From: Serpens gallinarum
GTDB taxonomy: Bacteria; Pseudomonadota; Gammaproteobacteria; Pseudomonadales; Pseudomonadaceae
Reading direction: 5' to 3'
DNA: 64,000 bases
NCBI RefSeq assembly: GCF_014836765.1
Contig: NZ_JACSQG010000001.1
Coordinates: 180,796 to 244,795, forward strand
Below are positions 55,192 through 64,000 of this stretch, piece after piece (the first letter of the stretch is position 1; each line of letters begins with the position of its first letter). Below the pieces are notes generated by a model. The model saw only the letters and a list, made by a program, of their open reading frames with translations, ran no database searches and was not told where the DNA came from. A program made the position numbers and the translations under genes.

Positions 55192-56382
55192 TCAGCGTTC
55201 GGCAATAAGTAGCAGGTTGCGCGGTGTCAGTTCGCTAGGGCAAAAGTGGCCCAGACGGACCTGAAAACCCTGTTCCTCCAGAAACAGGGCACGATCCAGC
55301 ACCAGCCAGAGCTCCAGCGGGCGACGGAACAGGCCGCGCACCAGTTCCAGGTTGCGTACTTCGGCCAGGCGCTGCCAGCCCGCGGCTTCCAGGGCCGGCC
55401 AGTCTTGCTCGCCTGGATCGGGCAGATTTTTGAGGGCGGCCAGCTCACGGCAGTAATCGGCGCAGCTCTTGTTCAGCCAGCCAGCGGGCAGCGAGGGGGT
55501 GTTGAGGTACTCGTCGATATTACGCAACTGACGTTGCAGCAGGTCGAAGCTCAGGCGGCGGGCCATGGACAGATCACGCTGGCGGCGCACCCGGGCGCCG
55601 GCAGTGACGGTTTCGCTCAGCGGTAGGCCGAGTTCGTCGCGGCTCAGCCGCAACGTCGAAGTGTGGCCGGCGGTGGAAAGCGGTTGATAGCTGTCGTCGG
55701 CGATACGGTTGTAGCAGCAGGGAGCGATTGCCAGTTGCCGACAACCTTGCCTGACGGCCAGCTGCAGCAGGCGCACGTGCAAATCACCGCACGCATGCAG
55801 GGCCACGGGCGTGATGCTGGGGCCGAGGTGGCGGGCGGCGTCCTCGGCCATGACATCCTGATGCAGATGCCGGGCCATGGGCAGGCTGCGCCTGGCCAAT
55901 AGCTGACCCGCGCTCACCAATGCTTCGTCCCGTTCCAGGCAGGTGAGGGCGGTGCCGTTGCTCGCCAAGTGATGACCGAGATGGCCCTTGCCGGCGCACC
56001 AGTCGAGCCAATGTTGAGGTGCCTGGTCGAATTGCAGGTGATCGCAGAACGCTTGGATCTGTTGCCATTTACGCCCGGGCACGGCAACGGGTTCGGCATG
56101 GTCTTGTGGCGGTGCGCAGAACAAGGTTTCGACCTGGCTGAGCGCCAATGCCTCGGCGGCCAAGGCGGGAAACGGCGCGGGTGCTTCTCTGAGCAGGGCT
56201 GGCTGATGATGTGCAGTTTCGGCGTCGGCCAGGCTGCGTCGGCGTAGCCAGTGGCCTAGTTCAGGGTGCTGATGTTCCCAGGGCAGGTGCCGGTGGGTGA
56301 AAGGGCGCGGGCGCCACAGGTCCTGATGACGGAGCAGAAAGCTGTTCAGGGACCGGAAGTGTGCGGCAAGGCGGGAAGGCAT
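55192..56382 (-). CDS. predicted SAM-dependent methyltransferase (GSTCD-like, Methyltransf_32 type)
   Basis: A 396-residue protein. The SAM-binding motif is WLDWCAGKGHLGHHLA (about 137-152), followed by CLERD and VALHACGDLH. APCCYN is the family's PCCY substrate-site motif. The N-terminal third is family-specific and the C-terminal part is helical with many arginines. The substrate is unknown. The ATG at 56382 (MPSRLAAHF) is chosen over a proline/arginine-rich longer frame. It is co-directional with the amino-acid ABC operon but separated by a strong terminator. Confidence 0.8.
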   Translation of the reverse strand: MPSRLAAHFRSLNSFLLRHQDLWRPRPFTHRHLPWEHQHPELGHWLRRRSLADAETAHHQPALLREAPAPFPALAAEALALSQVETLFCAPPQDHAEPVAVPGRKWQQIQAFCDHLQFDQAPQHWLDWCAGKGHLGHHLASNGTALTCLERDEALVSAGQLLARRSLPMARHLHQDVMAEDAARHLGPSITPVALHACGDLHVRLLQLAVRQGCRQLAIAPCCYNRIADDSYQPLSTAGHTSTLRLSRDELGLPLSETVTAGARVRRQRDLSMARRLSFDLLQRQLRNIDEYLNTPSLPAGWLNKSCADYCRELAALKNLPDPGEQDWPALEAAGWQRLAEVRNLELVRGLFRRPLELWLVLDRALFLEEQGFQVRLGHFCPSELTPRNLLLIAER

Positions 56383-56430
56383 GAATGTACCGGTGGGCGT
56401 AGCGTCCGGGCGTCGGCGCAGGTGCCTGAT

Positions 56431-56472
56431 AAAAAGCGACGGCGCCCGGCTGGCTGGCAGCCGGGCGCCGTC
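56431..56472 (-). terminator. terminator of the amino-acid ABC operon
   Basis: A perfect 15-bp stem (56438-56452 / 56458-56472) with loop GCTGG and five Ts following on the minus strand, nine bases past the last gene. Confidence 0.93.
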
Positions 56473-56480
56473 TGTTCGGA

Positions 56481-57233
56481 TCAATAAATGCTGAAGGGGA
56501 AATACTTGTCGTTGATCTTCTTGTAGGTGCCGTCAGCGACAATTGCGGCCAGTGCCTTGTTCAGGCGCTCACGCAGCTCATCGTCGCCCTTGCGCACGGC
56601 AATACCGATCTTGTCGTTGTCGAACACCGGCTCGCCCTTGAACTCGAAGTTCTTGCCGGCATCGCTCTTGAGCCATTCCCACTGAACGAAGGTATCGGCA
56701 AGGATGCCATCGATGCGACCGGAAGACAGGTCCAGATAGGCGTTTTCCTGGGTGTCGTAGAGCTTGATCTCGATGCTGTTGCCCAGGTTGTCGTCCAGCC
56801 AAGAGCCGGCGATGGTAGCGCGCTGGGCACCGATCACCTTGCCCTTGAGGCTGTCTTTGTCAGTCTTGAAATTGGCCGACTTGGGTGCCACGAATTGCAG
56901 CTTGTTGGTGTAATAGGGGTTGGTGAAGTCAACGGCCTGCTGGCGCTCCTCGGTGATCGACATGGAGGCGATCAGCATGTCGAACTTACCGGAGTTGAGG
57001 GCCGGGATGATACCGTCCCAGTCCGAGGTGACCACGTTGCATTCGACTTTCATCTCGGCGCACAGCGCTTGGCCGATTTCGACGTCGAAACCAACGACTT
57101 GTCCGCTGGCGTCTATCAGGTTGAACGGGGGGTAGGCACCTTCGGTACCGATGGTCAGCTTTTCGGCAGCAAAACTGCTGCTGGCAAACACGAGTGCAGC
57201 GGCAGTCAGCAGGAGTTTCTTGTAGTTCTTCAT
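56481..57233 (-). CDS. basic amino-acid ABC binding protein, copy 1 (AotJ/HisJ-like)
   Basis: A 250-residue periplasmic receptor for arginine, ornithine, lysine or histidine. The signal peptide ends SSFA-AEKL near residue 22. The mature protein opens LTIGTEGAYPPFN and includes the ligand-binding GFDVEIGQALC and DWDGIIPALNSGKFD segments. It is about three-quarters identical to copy 2 (58797-59552). It is last in the operon, behind a 9-bp hairpin. Confidence 0.92.
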   Translation of the reverse strand: MKNYKKLLLTAAALVFASSSFAAEKLTIGTEGAYPPFNLIDASGQVVGFDVEIGQALCAEMKVECNVVTSDWDGIIPALNSGKFDMLIASMSITEERQQAVDFTNPYYTNKLQFVAPKSANFKTDKDSLKGKVIGAQRATIAGSWLDDNLGNSIEIKLYDTQENAYLDLSSGRIDGILADTFVQWEWLKSDAGKNFEFKGEPVFDNDKIGIAVRKGDDELRERLNKALAAIVADGTYKKINDKYFPFSIY

Positions 57234-57288
57234 GGAGTGTTGCTCCCTTTTCTTGGCAGTGGCTGGACATGCAGTGTTTAGAATAGGT

Positions 57289-57314
57289 CGGCCGGGAGGT
57301 TTAATTCCCGGCCG
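57289..57314 (-). other. hairpin before the second binding-protein gene
   Basis: A perfect 9-bp stem (CGGCCGGGA 57289-57297 / TCCCGGCCG 57306-57314) with no T-run, between the permease and copy-1 binding-protein genes. It probably stabilises or partly separates the two mRNA segments. Confidence 0.6.
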
Positions 57315-57363
57315 CAGTACCGATATCAGGCATTTTTCATACCAGGGCGACGCGTGGGTTGTA

Positions 57364-58056
57364 TCAACGGCCTTGCTGGGTAGCATCGACCCGCAGCCAG
57401 CGCTCCAGCAATTTGAAGCCCTGCATCAAGATGAAGGCGATCAGTAAGTAGATCAGGCCGGCTGTCAGAAACATTTCCTCATGCAAATAGGTGCGGGCGG
57501 CGACCTTGCGCGCCATACCCGTCAGTTCCAGCAGGGTGATGGTGCTGGCCAAGGCGCTGGCCTTGAGCATCAGAATCACCTCGTTGCTGTAGGCCGGCAT
57601 GCCGATGCGTGCTGCGCGCGGCAGGACGATATGCCACATGGTCTGGCGACGGGACATGCCCAGCGCCCGGGCCGCTTCGATTTCGCCCGGTGGCACCGCC
57701 TGGATGGCGCCGCGGATGATCTCGGCGATATAGGCCGCCGTGTGTAACGTCATGGTGATGATCGCGCACCAATAGGGATCGCGAAGATAGGGCCACAGTG
57801 GTCCTTCCCGAACCGCCTCGAACTGCGCCAGGCCGTAGTAGACCAGGAACAGTTGCACCAGCAGCGGAGTGCCGCGGAAAAAGAAGATGTAGCAATAAGG
57901 CAGCGCCTGCACCGCCAGATTGCGCGAAGCACGGGCAATGCCCAGCGGCAGGGCGAGGATCAGGCCGGCCACTACGGAAACACCGACCAGTTGCAAGGTC
58001 AGCCAGGCGCCGTCGAGGAAGCTTGGCAGCCAACGAATGAAAACGTCCCAGCTCAT
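57364..58056 (-). CDS. amino-acid ABC transporter permease (HisM/AotM-like)
   Basis: A 230-residue inner-membrane subunit with about five helices and the EAA loop (EIEAARALGMSRRQTMWHIVLPRAARIGMPAYSNE). It pairs with the preceding permease to form the heterodimeric channel. Its ATG overlaps the upstream permease stop by four bases (ATGA). Confidence 0.92.
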   Translation of the reverse strand: MSWDVFIRWLPSFLDGAWLTLQLVGVSVVAGLILALPLGIARASRNLAVQALPYCYIFFFRGTPLLVQLFLVYYGLAQFEAVREGPLWPYLRDPYWCAIITMTLHTAAYIAEIIRGAIQAVPPGEIEAARALGMSRRQTMWHIVLPRAARIGMPAYSNEVILMLKASALASTITLLELTGMARKVAARTYLHEEMFLTAGLIYLLIAFILMQGFKLLERWLRVDATQQGR

Positions 58057-58745
58057 GCTGCGCTCCTTGCAAAGCCGCGAGCGGCACGTTTTTCCAGGAA
58101 GTGCATGCAGGTCATGGCCAGCACGGTCAGGCCCAGGTAGATGAAGGCTGCAACCAGGAAGAAGGTGAAGGGCTCCTTACTGACGCTGACTGCAATCTGC
58201 GAGCGGCGCATGATTTCTTCCAAGCCGATCACCGAGACCAGTGCGGTGTCCTTCATCAGGATCATGAACAGGTTGCCCAGGCCCGGCAGGGCGATGCGCC
58301 ACATTTGCGGCAGCACCAGGCGCCAGAAGATTCGCACCTTGCTCAGGCCCAGGGCCAGCCCGGCTTCCCGGTGACCCTTGGGAATGGCCAGCAGCGCGCC
58401 GCGGAATACTTCGGTGGCATAGGCGCCGAAACACAGGCCCAGGGCGATGGTGCCTGCCGCGAACGGGCTCAGAGCAAGGTTCTTGATGCCGAACAGTTCA
58501 CCGAGGGCGCGCATCACGTCGGTGGTGCCGAAGTAGATCAGCAACACCCAGAGCAGCTCGGGAATGCCGCGCACAATGGTTGAATAGGTGCCGCCGACCC
58601 AGCGCAAGGTGGCGTAGGGGGAGGTCTTGGCCAGGGCGCCGAGCAGGCCGAGTATCAGGCCGAGGGCCAGGGAGGCCAGGGCCAGTTGGATGGTCATCCA
58701 GGTCCCGGCAACAAGGGCCGGGCCGAATCCGTGCAAATCGATCAT
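58053..58745 (-). CDS. amino-acid ABC transporter permease (HisQ/AotQ-like)
   Basis: A 230-residue permease with the EAA loop (GHREAGLALGLSKVRIFWRLVLPQMWRIALPGLGN) and about five helices. The ATG at 58745 (MIDLHGFGPAL) matches the family; a start 27 bases upstream adds an unlike leader. It is coupled to the next permease by a four-base overlap. Confidence 0.92.
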   Translation of the reverse strand: MIDLHGFGPALVAGTWMTIQLALASLALGLILGLLGALAKTSPYATLRWVGGTYSTIVRGIPELLWVLLIYFGTTDVMRALGELFGIKNLALSPFAAGTIALGLCFGAYATEVFRGALLAIPKGHREAGLALGLSKVRIFWRLVLPQMWRIALPGLGNLFMILMKDTALVSVIGLEEIMRRSQIAVSVSKEPFTFFLVAAFIYLGLTVLAMTCMHFLEKRAARGFARSAA

Positions 58746-58796
58746 GTGAGCTCGTGCGCCGCCGCCCGGCAAAGAACCAGGCGGCGGTCTGGCTGA

Positions 58797-59552
58797 TTAG
58801 TAAATGCTGAAGGGGAAGTACTTGGCATTGATTTTTTCATAGGTGCCATCGGCGAGGATTTCCGCCAGCGCCTTGTTCAGCCGCTCGCGCAGTTCGTCAT
58901 CGTTCTTGCGCACGCCAATGGCGATCTTGTCGTCGTCGAAGACCGGTTCACCCTTGAATTCGAAATCCTTGCCGGCCGGACTGTTCAGCCATTCCCACTG
59001 GGCGTATTTGTCGAACAGCATGGCGTCGATGCGGCCGGTCGACAGGTCCAGGTAGGCGTTTTCCTGGGTGTCGTAGAGTTTGATGTCGATCACGTCTTCC
59101 AGGTGGTCTTCCAGCCAGATGCCGGCGATGGTCGCGCGCTGTGCGCCGATCACCTTGCCCTTGAGGCTGTCTTTGTCAGTCTTGAAGTCCACCGACTTGG
59201 GCGCCACGAACTGCAGCTTGTTGGTGTAGTAGGGGTCGGTGAAGGAAATGGCCTGCTTGCGCTCCTCGGTCACCGACATGGAGGCGGCGAGCATGTCGAA
59301 CTTGCCGGAGTTGAGCGCCGGGATCAGACCGTCCCAGTCGAACAGTACCACCTCGCACTCAACCTTCATCTTCGCGCACAGCGCCTGGGCAATATCGATG
59401 TCGAAGCCGACGACCTCGCCCTTGGGGCTGATCATCGTGAAGGGCGGCAGGGCGCCTTCGGTACCGATCTTGAGCTTCTCGGCCGCGAAAGCCTGGGTAC
59501 CGAAGAACAGGGAAAAGACAGCACCCAACACAAATGTCTTGATGTGTTCCAT
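58797..59552 (-). CDS. basic amino-acid ABC binding protein, copy 2
   Basis: A 251-residue periplasmic receptor with signal peptide ending QAFA-AEKL near residue 24. It has the same domain layout as copy 1, but differs in binding-pocket neighbourhoods: copy 1 reads AYPPFNLID and TSDWDG, copy 2 reads ALPPFTMIS and LFDWDG. The two are nearly identical at the C-terminus (KYFPFSIY). It sits between the ATPase and permease genes. Confidence 0.92.
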   Translation of the reverse strand: MEHIKTFVLGAVFSLFFGTQAFAAEKLKIGTEGALPPFTMISPKGEVVGFDIDIAQALCAKMKVECEVVLFDWDGLIPALNSGKFDMLAASMSVTEERKQAISFTDPYYTNKLQFVAPKSVDFKTDKDSLKGKVIGAQRATIAGIWLEDHLEDVIDIKLYDTQENAYLDLSTGRIDAMLFDKYAQWEWLNSPAGKDFEFKGEPVFDDDKIAIGVRKNDDELRERLNKALAEILADGTYEKINAKYFPFSIY

Positions 59553-59564
59553 GTGATTACTCCC

Positions 59565-60338
59565 TCAGCGGTTGCTGGACATGAATTGTTTGCAGCGTGC
59601 CGAACGGGGGTTGTCGAATACCTGCTCGGGTGTGCCCTGTTCTTCGACCAGGCCCTGATGGAGAAACACCACCTCGCTGGAAACCTGTTTGGCGAAATTC
59701 ATTTCGTGGGTGACCAGCAGCATGGTGCGACCTTCTTCGGCCAGGGCGCGGATCACGTTAAGCACTTCCTGGACCATTTCCGGGTCCAGCGCCGAGGTTG
59801 GCTCATCGAACAGGATGACCTTTGGCTGCATCGCCAGCGTGCGGGCGATGGCAGCGCGTTGCTGCTGGCCGCCGGACAGCTGATTGGGATACACGTGGCG
59901 CTTGTCGGCAATGCCGACCTTGGCCAGCAGGGCTTCGGCCGCCTCGATGGCCTCGGCCTTGCTCTGGCCGAGCACGCGGCGCGGGGCTTCGATGATGTTG
60001 TCGAGCACGCTCATGTGCGGCCAGAGGTTGAAGTTCTGGAACACAAATCCGAGCTTGCTGCGCATCCGGTTGATCTGTGCGGCATCGGCCGCAACCAGTT
60101 CGCCACTCTTGCCCTGCTTGAGCTTGAGCTGTTCGCCGGCAACCAGGATTTCCCCTTCGTTGGGGTTTTCCAACAGGTTGATGCAGCGCAAGAAAGTGGA
60201 TTTTCCGGAGCCGGAGGAGCCGAGAATGGAGATCACATCACCATCGCGAGCGGTGAGGGAAATGCCCTTGAGCACTTCGAGGTCGCCATAGCGCTTGTGC
60301 AGGTTGCGGATTTCCAGTGCAGGCGGTGCCTGAACCAT
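59565..60338 (-). CDS. amino-acid ABC transporter ATP-binding protein (HisP/AotP-like)
   Basis: A 257-residue ATPase with Walker [10 protein letters not shown] (40-48), signature LSGGQQQR, Walker [14 protein letters not shown] and H-loop VTHEM. It is the first gene of the five-gene operon. The ATG at 60338 follows AGAGGA; longer upstream frames would include a weakly coding leader. ArgR-type control is likely by family but no operator was identified. Confidence 0.93.
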   Translation of the reverse strand: MVQAPPALEIRNLHKRYGDLEVLKGISLTARDGDVISILGSSGSGKSTFLRCINLLENPNEGEILVAGEQLKLKQGKSGELVAADAAQINRMRSKLGFVFQNFNLWPHMSVLDNIIEAPRRVLGQSKAEAIEAAEALLAKVGIADKRHVYPNQLSGGQQQRAAIARTLAMQPKVILFDEPTSALDPEMVQEVLNVIRALAEEGRTMLLVTHEMNFAKQVSSEVVFLHQGLVEEQGTPEQVFDNPRSARCKQFMSSNR

Positions 60339-60447
60339 ACGTTGTCCTCTTTTGTTCTTCATGACGCACAACTGCGGCAACGCTCTCGTCTGCACGCTAG
60401 CACAGGGGGCATGGAGCGCCAAGCAAACCGCACGCAGCATCAATAAA

Positions 60448-60545
60448 GCAAAAAGCCCACCACGAGGTGGGCTTGCGGGTGTCTCAGGGCTCTCGAAATA
60501 TCCTCTAAATGGAAGGATTTTGTCGGCTTGAGACTCAGGGTGGCG
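60448..60545 (-). ncRNA. candidate small RNA with intrinsic terminator
   Basis: On the minus strand a terminator (stem 60453-60461 / 60466-60474, nine perfect pairs, then five Ts) has no gene upstream of it. Just before it lies a structured segment: GTCTCA (60480s) pairs TGAGAC (60530s), enclosing a hairpin ATCCT/AGGAT. A TAAAAT at the far end may be a -10. The remainder of the 446-base gap 60339-60784 shows no coding frame. The 5' end is a guess. Confidence 0.42.
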
Positions 60546-60784
60546 GGATTTTACTGAAAGTGCCGGTCGCGATCTACGCCGCATGGGATTTCGCGACAGA
60601 ACAATGCGTTCTGGCTCACGGCAGGATGTTATCCGCGACCTTATCAACGCCGCTTCTATAACCGTTTTGTCGGATAGACGCGGGCCAGGTCAGGCGGTCA
60701 AATGCAGTGCATCGGTGCTCAGTCCGATGCTGTAAGACTTTGCCTGAAAGTCGCTTTGTTCACGCAATCTAAAAGGATTGGTGC

Positions 60785-63322
60785 GTGCATCTGTCCCACT
60801 TGGTTCACCCCCAACATCGTTTCGCGCTGGTGTTTGCAGCAGGTTTGCTCGGGCTGGCCTTACTCGGCCTGTTGGCGATCCAGTGGGCAGCTGGAATTTT
60901 ACCTTCGCACAACCCGCATTTTCTGACGTGGCATCAGTGTCTGGAAATCCTTGCCATTCTGGTGGCCGGGCTCATTTTCACGGTGGGCTGGACCACCTAT
61001 GGCCTGCATCGCCAGCGCAATATCCTGCTGGTGTCCTGTGCCTTTCTGGGTGTGGCCATTGCGGATACGTCGCACATGCTCTCCTACCCGGGCATGCCCA
61101 GCTTCTTTACGCCGAGCGATCCGGAAAAGGCCATCAACTTCTGGTTGCTGGCCCGTTACCTGGCTGCGTTGTCCTTGTTGCTGGTGGCCTGCTTTCCCTG
61201 GCATCTGGTCGAAGAGCAGCGGCGGCCGTTCCGTGCGCCCTGGCGGCTGCTGGGCCTGTGCGGCGTGCTCGCTGTCGTGGTTCCGGCGCACTGGGTTTTT
61301 TTGGTCCATCCACACTGGATGCCGCGCACCTTTATTCCAGGGTTGGGCCTGACACCGATCAAGCAAATTGCCGAATACGGCCTGATCGGCATGCATCTGC
61401 TCAGCATGCTTCTGCTGGTACGCCAGCTGCGCGAGCGCAGCAGTTTCAACGTGGCACTGTTATTCGGCGCGCTGGGCCTGATGGTCATGAGTGAGCTGCT
61501 GTTCACCCGCTATGCGCAAGTGACCGACCTCTACAATCTGGCCGGTCATGTCTACAAGGTGCTGGCGTACCTGCTGCTGTATCGCGTGATGTTCGTGGGG
61601 ACCATCCTGGCCCCTTACCGCGCGCTCCACGAAACCCGCGAACACGCCCACGCGGTAATCGATGCCATTCCCGACCTGTTGTTCGAGTTTGATGCCAAAG
61701 GGCGGTGCCTGCGCGTACACATTCCCGACAATTACCGGCAAATCGATGATCTGCCCTACATGCTGCACCGCACGCTTGACGAAGCACTGCCGACCGATGC
61801 TGCCAACGCATGCCGGTTGGCGCTCAACGAAGCCCGCCTGCAAGGCGTCAGCAATGGCCGTCAGCTGCGCCTGGAGCAGGCCGGTGGCGTGGTGCATTTC
61901 GAGCTGTCGGCCGCGCGCATGTACAAGGGTTTTCAGCAGCGCTTTGTGGTGCTGGCGCGGGACATTTCCCAGCGCATCCTCGATCAGCAGCGCATCCAGC
62001 AATTGGCCCACTTCGACGCCTTGACCGGTTTGCCCAATCGCACGCTGTTTGCTGCGCGCTTCGCCCAGGCGCTGGAAATTTGCGAACGCAATCAGCAGCC
62101 ATTGGCTGTGTTGTTCATGGACCTGGACCACTTCAAGCACGTCAATGATCAGCTGGGTCATCAGGTTGGCGATTCGTTGCTGGTGGCCGTGGCCCAGCGC
62201 CTGCGAGACTTGTTGCGCGACGAGGACAGCGTGGCCCGCCAGGGTGGCGATGAGTTCATCCTCACCTTGCCCTTTACCAACGCAGAGAGCGCCGCCCAGG
62301 TTGCCGTGCGATTACAGGCTCAGCTTGCTCAGCCCATTGAGGTCCAGGGCCATAGCCTGCAGGTCAGCGCCTCGATCGGTATCGCCATGTTTCCTGAGGA
62401 TGGCCGGGACCAGGACACGTTGTTTCGCCATGCCGACAGCGCTATGTATCGAGTCAAACAGGAAGGGCGCGGTCACCATGCGTTCTTCACAGCCGAGTTG
62501 CAGGCGCGCCTGATGCGCGCGCAATTGCTCAGCAACGCCTTGCGCCAGGCCCTGGCGAACGACGAGCTGGAATTGCATTACCAGCCGCAGCTGAACGTGG
62601 AGGAGGGGCGCCTGGTGGGTACCGAGGCGCTGCTGCGCTGGCGGCATCCCGTGCTGGGCAACATCGCGCCGACGGAATTCATTCCGGTGGCCGAAAGCAC
62701 CGGACAGATTGTCGAGATTGGCGCCTGGGTACTGCGCACTGCAATCACCCAGATGAGCCGTTGGTTGGCTGCCGGTTATCCGGCCGAGATGCGCATGGCG
62801 GTCAACCTGTCGATGGCCCAGTTTCGTGTGCCGGGGTTGTTCGAGCTGGTGTGTGAGAGCTTGACCGAGAGCGGCTTGCCAGCCAACTGCCTGGAGCTTG
62901 AATTGACCGAAAGCCTGACCACACCGGACTCGGTCAGCGTGGGGCGGGAAATGCAGCGGCTGGCCGAGCGGGGCGTACACCTGGCCATCGATGATTTCGG
63001 CACAGGCTATTCATCGCTCGGCTATTTGAAGCATCTGCCTGTGCATCGCTTGAAGATCGATCGATCATTCGTGCGCGATTTGCATAACGATGCCAGCGAC
63101 CAGCGCATCGTGCAGGCCATCCTCGGCATCGCTGATGGCCTGGGGTTGAAGACCATGGCCGAGGGGATCGAAACCCAAGAGCAATTGGCCCTGCTGCGGC
63201 GTCTGGGCTGTCAGGAGGTCCAGGGCTATCTGTTCAGCCGGCCATTGCCGGCGGATCAATTCGAGGCATGGGTGCGCAGTACGGATTGGTTGCCGGCGCA
63301 CCGGCACGCTGAAAACAGCTGA
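60785..63322 (+). CDS. MASE3-GGDEF-EAL membrane protein (c-di-GMP turnover)
   Basis: An 845-residue protein with an N-terminal MASE3-type membrane sensor of about eight helices (1-280; signature DTSHMLSYPGMP). A PAS-like segment follows (about 285-395), then a diguanylate cyclase domain with intact GGDEF (487-491) and an I-site RxxD five residues before it, then an EAL phosphodiesterase domain. EAL (614-616), DDFGTGYSSL and EGIETQ are conserved, so both activities may be retained. It starts with GTG at 60785 after AAAGGA. It should adjust c-di-GMP, and so motility or biofilm, in response to a membrane-sensed signal. Confidence 0.9.
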   Translation: MHLSHLVHPQHRFALVFAAGLLGLALLGLLAIQWAAGILPSHNPHFLTWHQCLEILAILVAGLIFTVGWTTYGLHRQRNILLVSCAFLGVAIADTSHMLSYPGMPSFFTPSDPEKAINFWLLARYLAALSLLLVACFPWHLVEEQRRPFRAPWRLLGLCGVLAVVVPAHWVFLVHPHWMPRTFIPGLGLTPIKQIAEYGLIGMHLLSMLLLVRQLRERSSFNVALLFGALGLMVMSELLFTRYAQVTDLYNLAGHVYKVLAYLLLYRVMFVGTILAPYRALHETREHAHAVIDAIPDLLFEFDAKGRCLRVHIPDNYRQIDDLPYMLHRTLDEALPTDAANACRLALNEARLQGVSNGRQLRLEQAGGVVHFELSAARMYKGFQQRFVVLARDISQRILDQQRIQQLAHFDALTGLPNRTLFAARFAQALEICERNQQPLAVLFMDLDHFKHVNDQLGHQVGDSLLVAVAQRLRDLLRDEDSVARQGGDEFILTLPFTNAESAAQVAVRLQAQLAQPIEVQGHSLQVSASIGIAMFPEDGRDQDTLFRHADSAMYRVKQEGRGHHAFFTAELQARLMRAQLLSNALRQALANDELELHYQPQLNVEEGRLVGTEALLRWRHPVLGNIAPTEFIPVAESTGQIVEIGAWVLRTAITQMSRWLAAGYPAEMRMAVNLSMAQFRVPGLFELVCESLTESGLPANCLELELTESLTTPDSVSVGREMQRLAERGVHLAIDDFGTGYSSLGYLKHLPVHRLKIDRSFVRDLHNDASDQRIVQAILGIADGLGLKTMAEGIETQEQLALLRRLGCQEVQGYLFSRPLPADQFEAWVRSTDWLPAHRHAENS

Positions 63323-63337
63323 TCGAGAGTCGACCGT

Positions 63338-63772
63338 TCACTCGCCGCGAATATAGCTTTCCAACTGGCGAATCAGGCTTTCCTGCTCGTAAATGGCTTC
63401 CTTGACCAAGTCGCCGATCGATAGCATGCCGATCAGCTTGCCATCCTCGACCACGGGCAGGTGGCGCAGGTGGCACTCGGTCATGGTGCTCATGCACGCC
63501 TGAATACTCTGGCGGGGCTCGGTGGTGATCACTGGAGCACTCATGATGGCGCTGACCGGGGTGCCCACCGAAGAACGGCCTTGCAGTACTACCTTGCGTG
63601 CATAGTCCCGTTCACTGACCACGCCAATCAGTTGACCGTCCTCGACAATCGGCAAGGCGCCGACATTGTGCTCGGCCATGATGCGCAAGGCTTCCAGCAC
63701 GGTGGTGTGCGGGGCGATGGTATGAACATCGTGGTTCTGCTTGTCCTTGATCATCTGAGCAACGGTCTTCAT
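63338..63772 (-). CDS. two-CBS-domain protein
   Basis: A 144-residue cytoplasmic protein consisting of one Bateman module. CBS1 spans about 8-62 (LPIVEDGQLIGVVSERDYARKVV) and CBS2 about 75-130 (RHLPVVEDGKLIGMLSIGDLVKEAI). Such stand-alone modules bind adenine nucleotides or related ligands and regulate partners; the partner is not evident. It converges with the GGDEF-EAL gene, leaving 15 bases between stops. Confidence 0.9.
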   Translation of the reverse strand: MKTVAQMIKDKQNHDVHTIAPHTTVLEALRIMAEHNVGALPIVEDGQLIGVVSERDYARKVVLQGRSSVGTPVSAIMSAPVITTEPRQSIQACMSTMTECHLRHLPVVEDGKLIGMLSIGDLVKEAIYEQESLIRQLESYIRGE

Positions 63773-63954
63773 GCGCTTCTCCGGCAGTGGCGTTTGGACG
63801 GCCAGGGGCCGTCTTGATGCAATGGAGGATCGCGGAACTCCCCCGTGTCGAGCAAGAGCGACATTGGATCGATTGAAAAACCGTCAACTGCATGCTTGCC
63901 GGACCAGGCGGCAGGCGATGATTTGCCTGGGCAATGAATAAATTGCAGGCAATA

Positions 63955-63991
63955 AAAAGCCCCAAGCGAATGATCGTCGTTTGGGGCTTTT
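63955..63991 (-). terminator. strong terminator at the right edge
   Basis: An 11-bp perfect stem (AAAAGCCCCAA 63955-63965 / TTGGGGCTTTT 63981-63991) extends by four more pairs including one G-U. T-runs flank it on both strands, with the better one on the minus strand. It probably ends a transcript entering from beyond the window. The stretch 63773-63954 holds only the upstream region of the CBS gene. Confidence 0.8.
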
Positions 63992-64000
63992 CGGTATCAG

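Overview
The window is a GC-rich gammaproteobacterial chromosome segment. Gene content and order point to Pseudomonas in the broad sense (Pseudomonadaceae). The evidence is a pilT/pilU pair beside yggS-proC-yggT, a metX-metW-DUF4426-rdgB-hemW run, FabY (the Pseudomonas-type initiating ketoacyl-ACP synthase), a dctBD/dctPQM cluster and an Aot-like basic amino acid transporter. I cannot name the species. Nearly all of it looks like core genome with tight overlapping operons.

Layout. 0-5 kb: mtgA (-), a DUF423 membrane protein, thiS-thiG, trmB and a DUF1329 protein (all +), then a convergent DUF3392 protein. 5-9.4 kb (-): metX, metW, DUF4426, rdgB, hemW. 9.6-14.4 kb: pilU and pilT (-) divergent from yggS-proC-yggT-yggU (+); this block appears inverted relative to the arrangement I know from other Pseudomonas. 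14.7-19.4 kb: a lone dynamin-like GTPase, cysQ/nudE, yrfG and a small secreted protein. 19.6-26.3 kb: a chemoreceptor, two exporters, a membrane protein and a two-part sodium:solute symporter with its DUF4212 partner. 26.5-32.9 kb: dbpA-yhiN-like, fabY, nhaA. 33-39.6 kb (-): dctM, dctQ, dctP, dctD, dctB, with a sigma54 promoter and two tandem dyads that look like DctD enhancer sites upstream of dctP. 39.8-42.1 kb: ahpC and ahpF with terminators. 42.5-50.5 kb: a hemolysin III-like protein, an ABC importer of the sulfonate/nitrate type, a cdaR-GntP permease-glycerate kinase catabolic set, and a DUF892 ferritin-like protein (-).

50.5-54.9 kb is the accessory-looking part. A single 1269-residue protein combines a SAM methyltransferase, a PLD-like nuclease domain, an SF2 helicase, a LexA/UmuD-like S24 peptidase region and a DUF3427-like C-terminus. 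It lies next to the 3' end of a tRNA-Thr gene. It resembles a one-gene defence or DNA-processing system and is the strongest candidate for something undescribed. 55.2-60.4 kb (-): a methyltransferase and a five-gene amino-acid ABC operon with two paralogous binding proteins. 60.8-63.8 kb: a MASE3-GGDEF-EAL protein (+) and a two-CBS protein (-).

Non-coding signals include many intrinsic terminators, a family of interspersed palindromic elements with GTAGGGTGGA-type ends (three loci), and two orphan terminators that suggest small RNAs near 19.4 kb (+) and 60.5 kb (-). No rRNA, CRISPR array, insertion sequence or phage gene was recognised. All homology statements rest on reading motifs and protein sequence by eye; no search was run.
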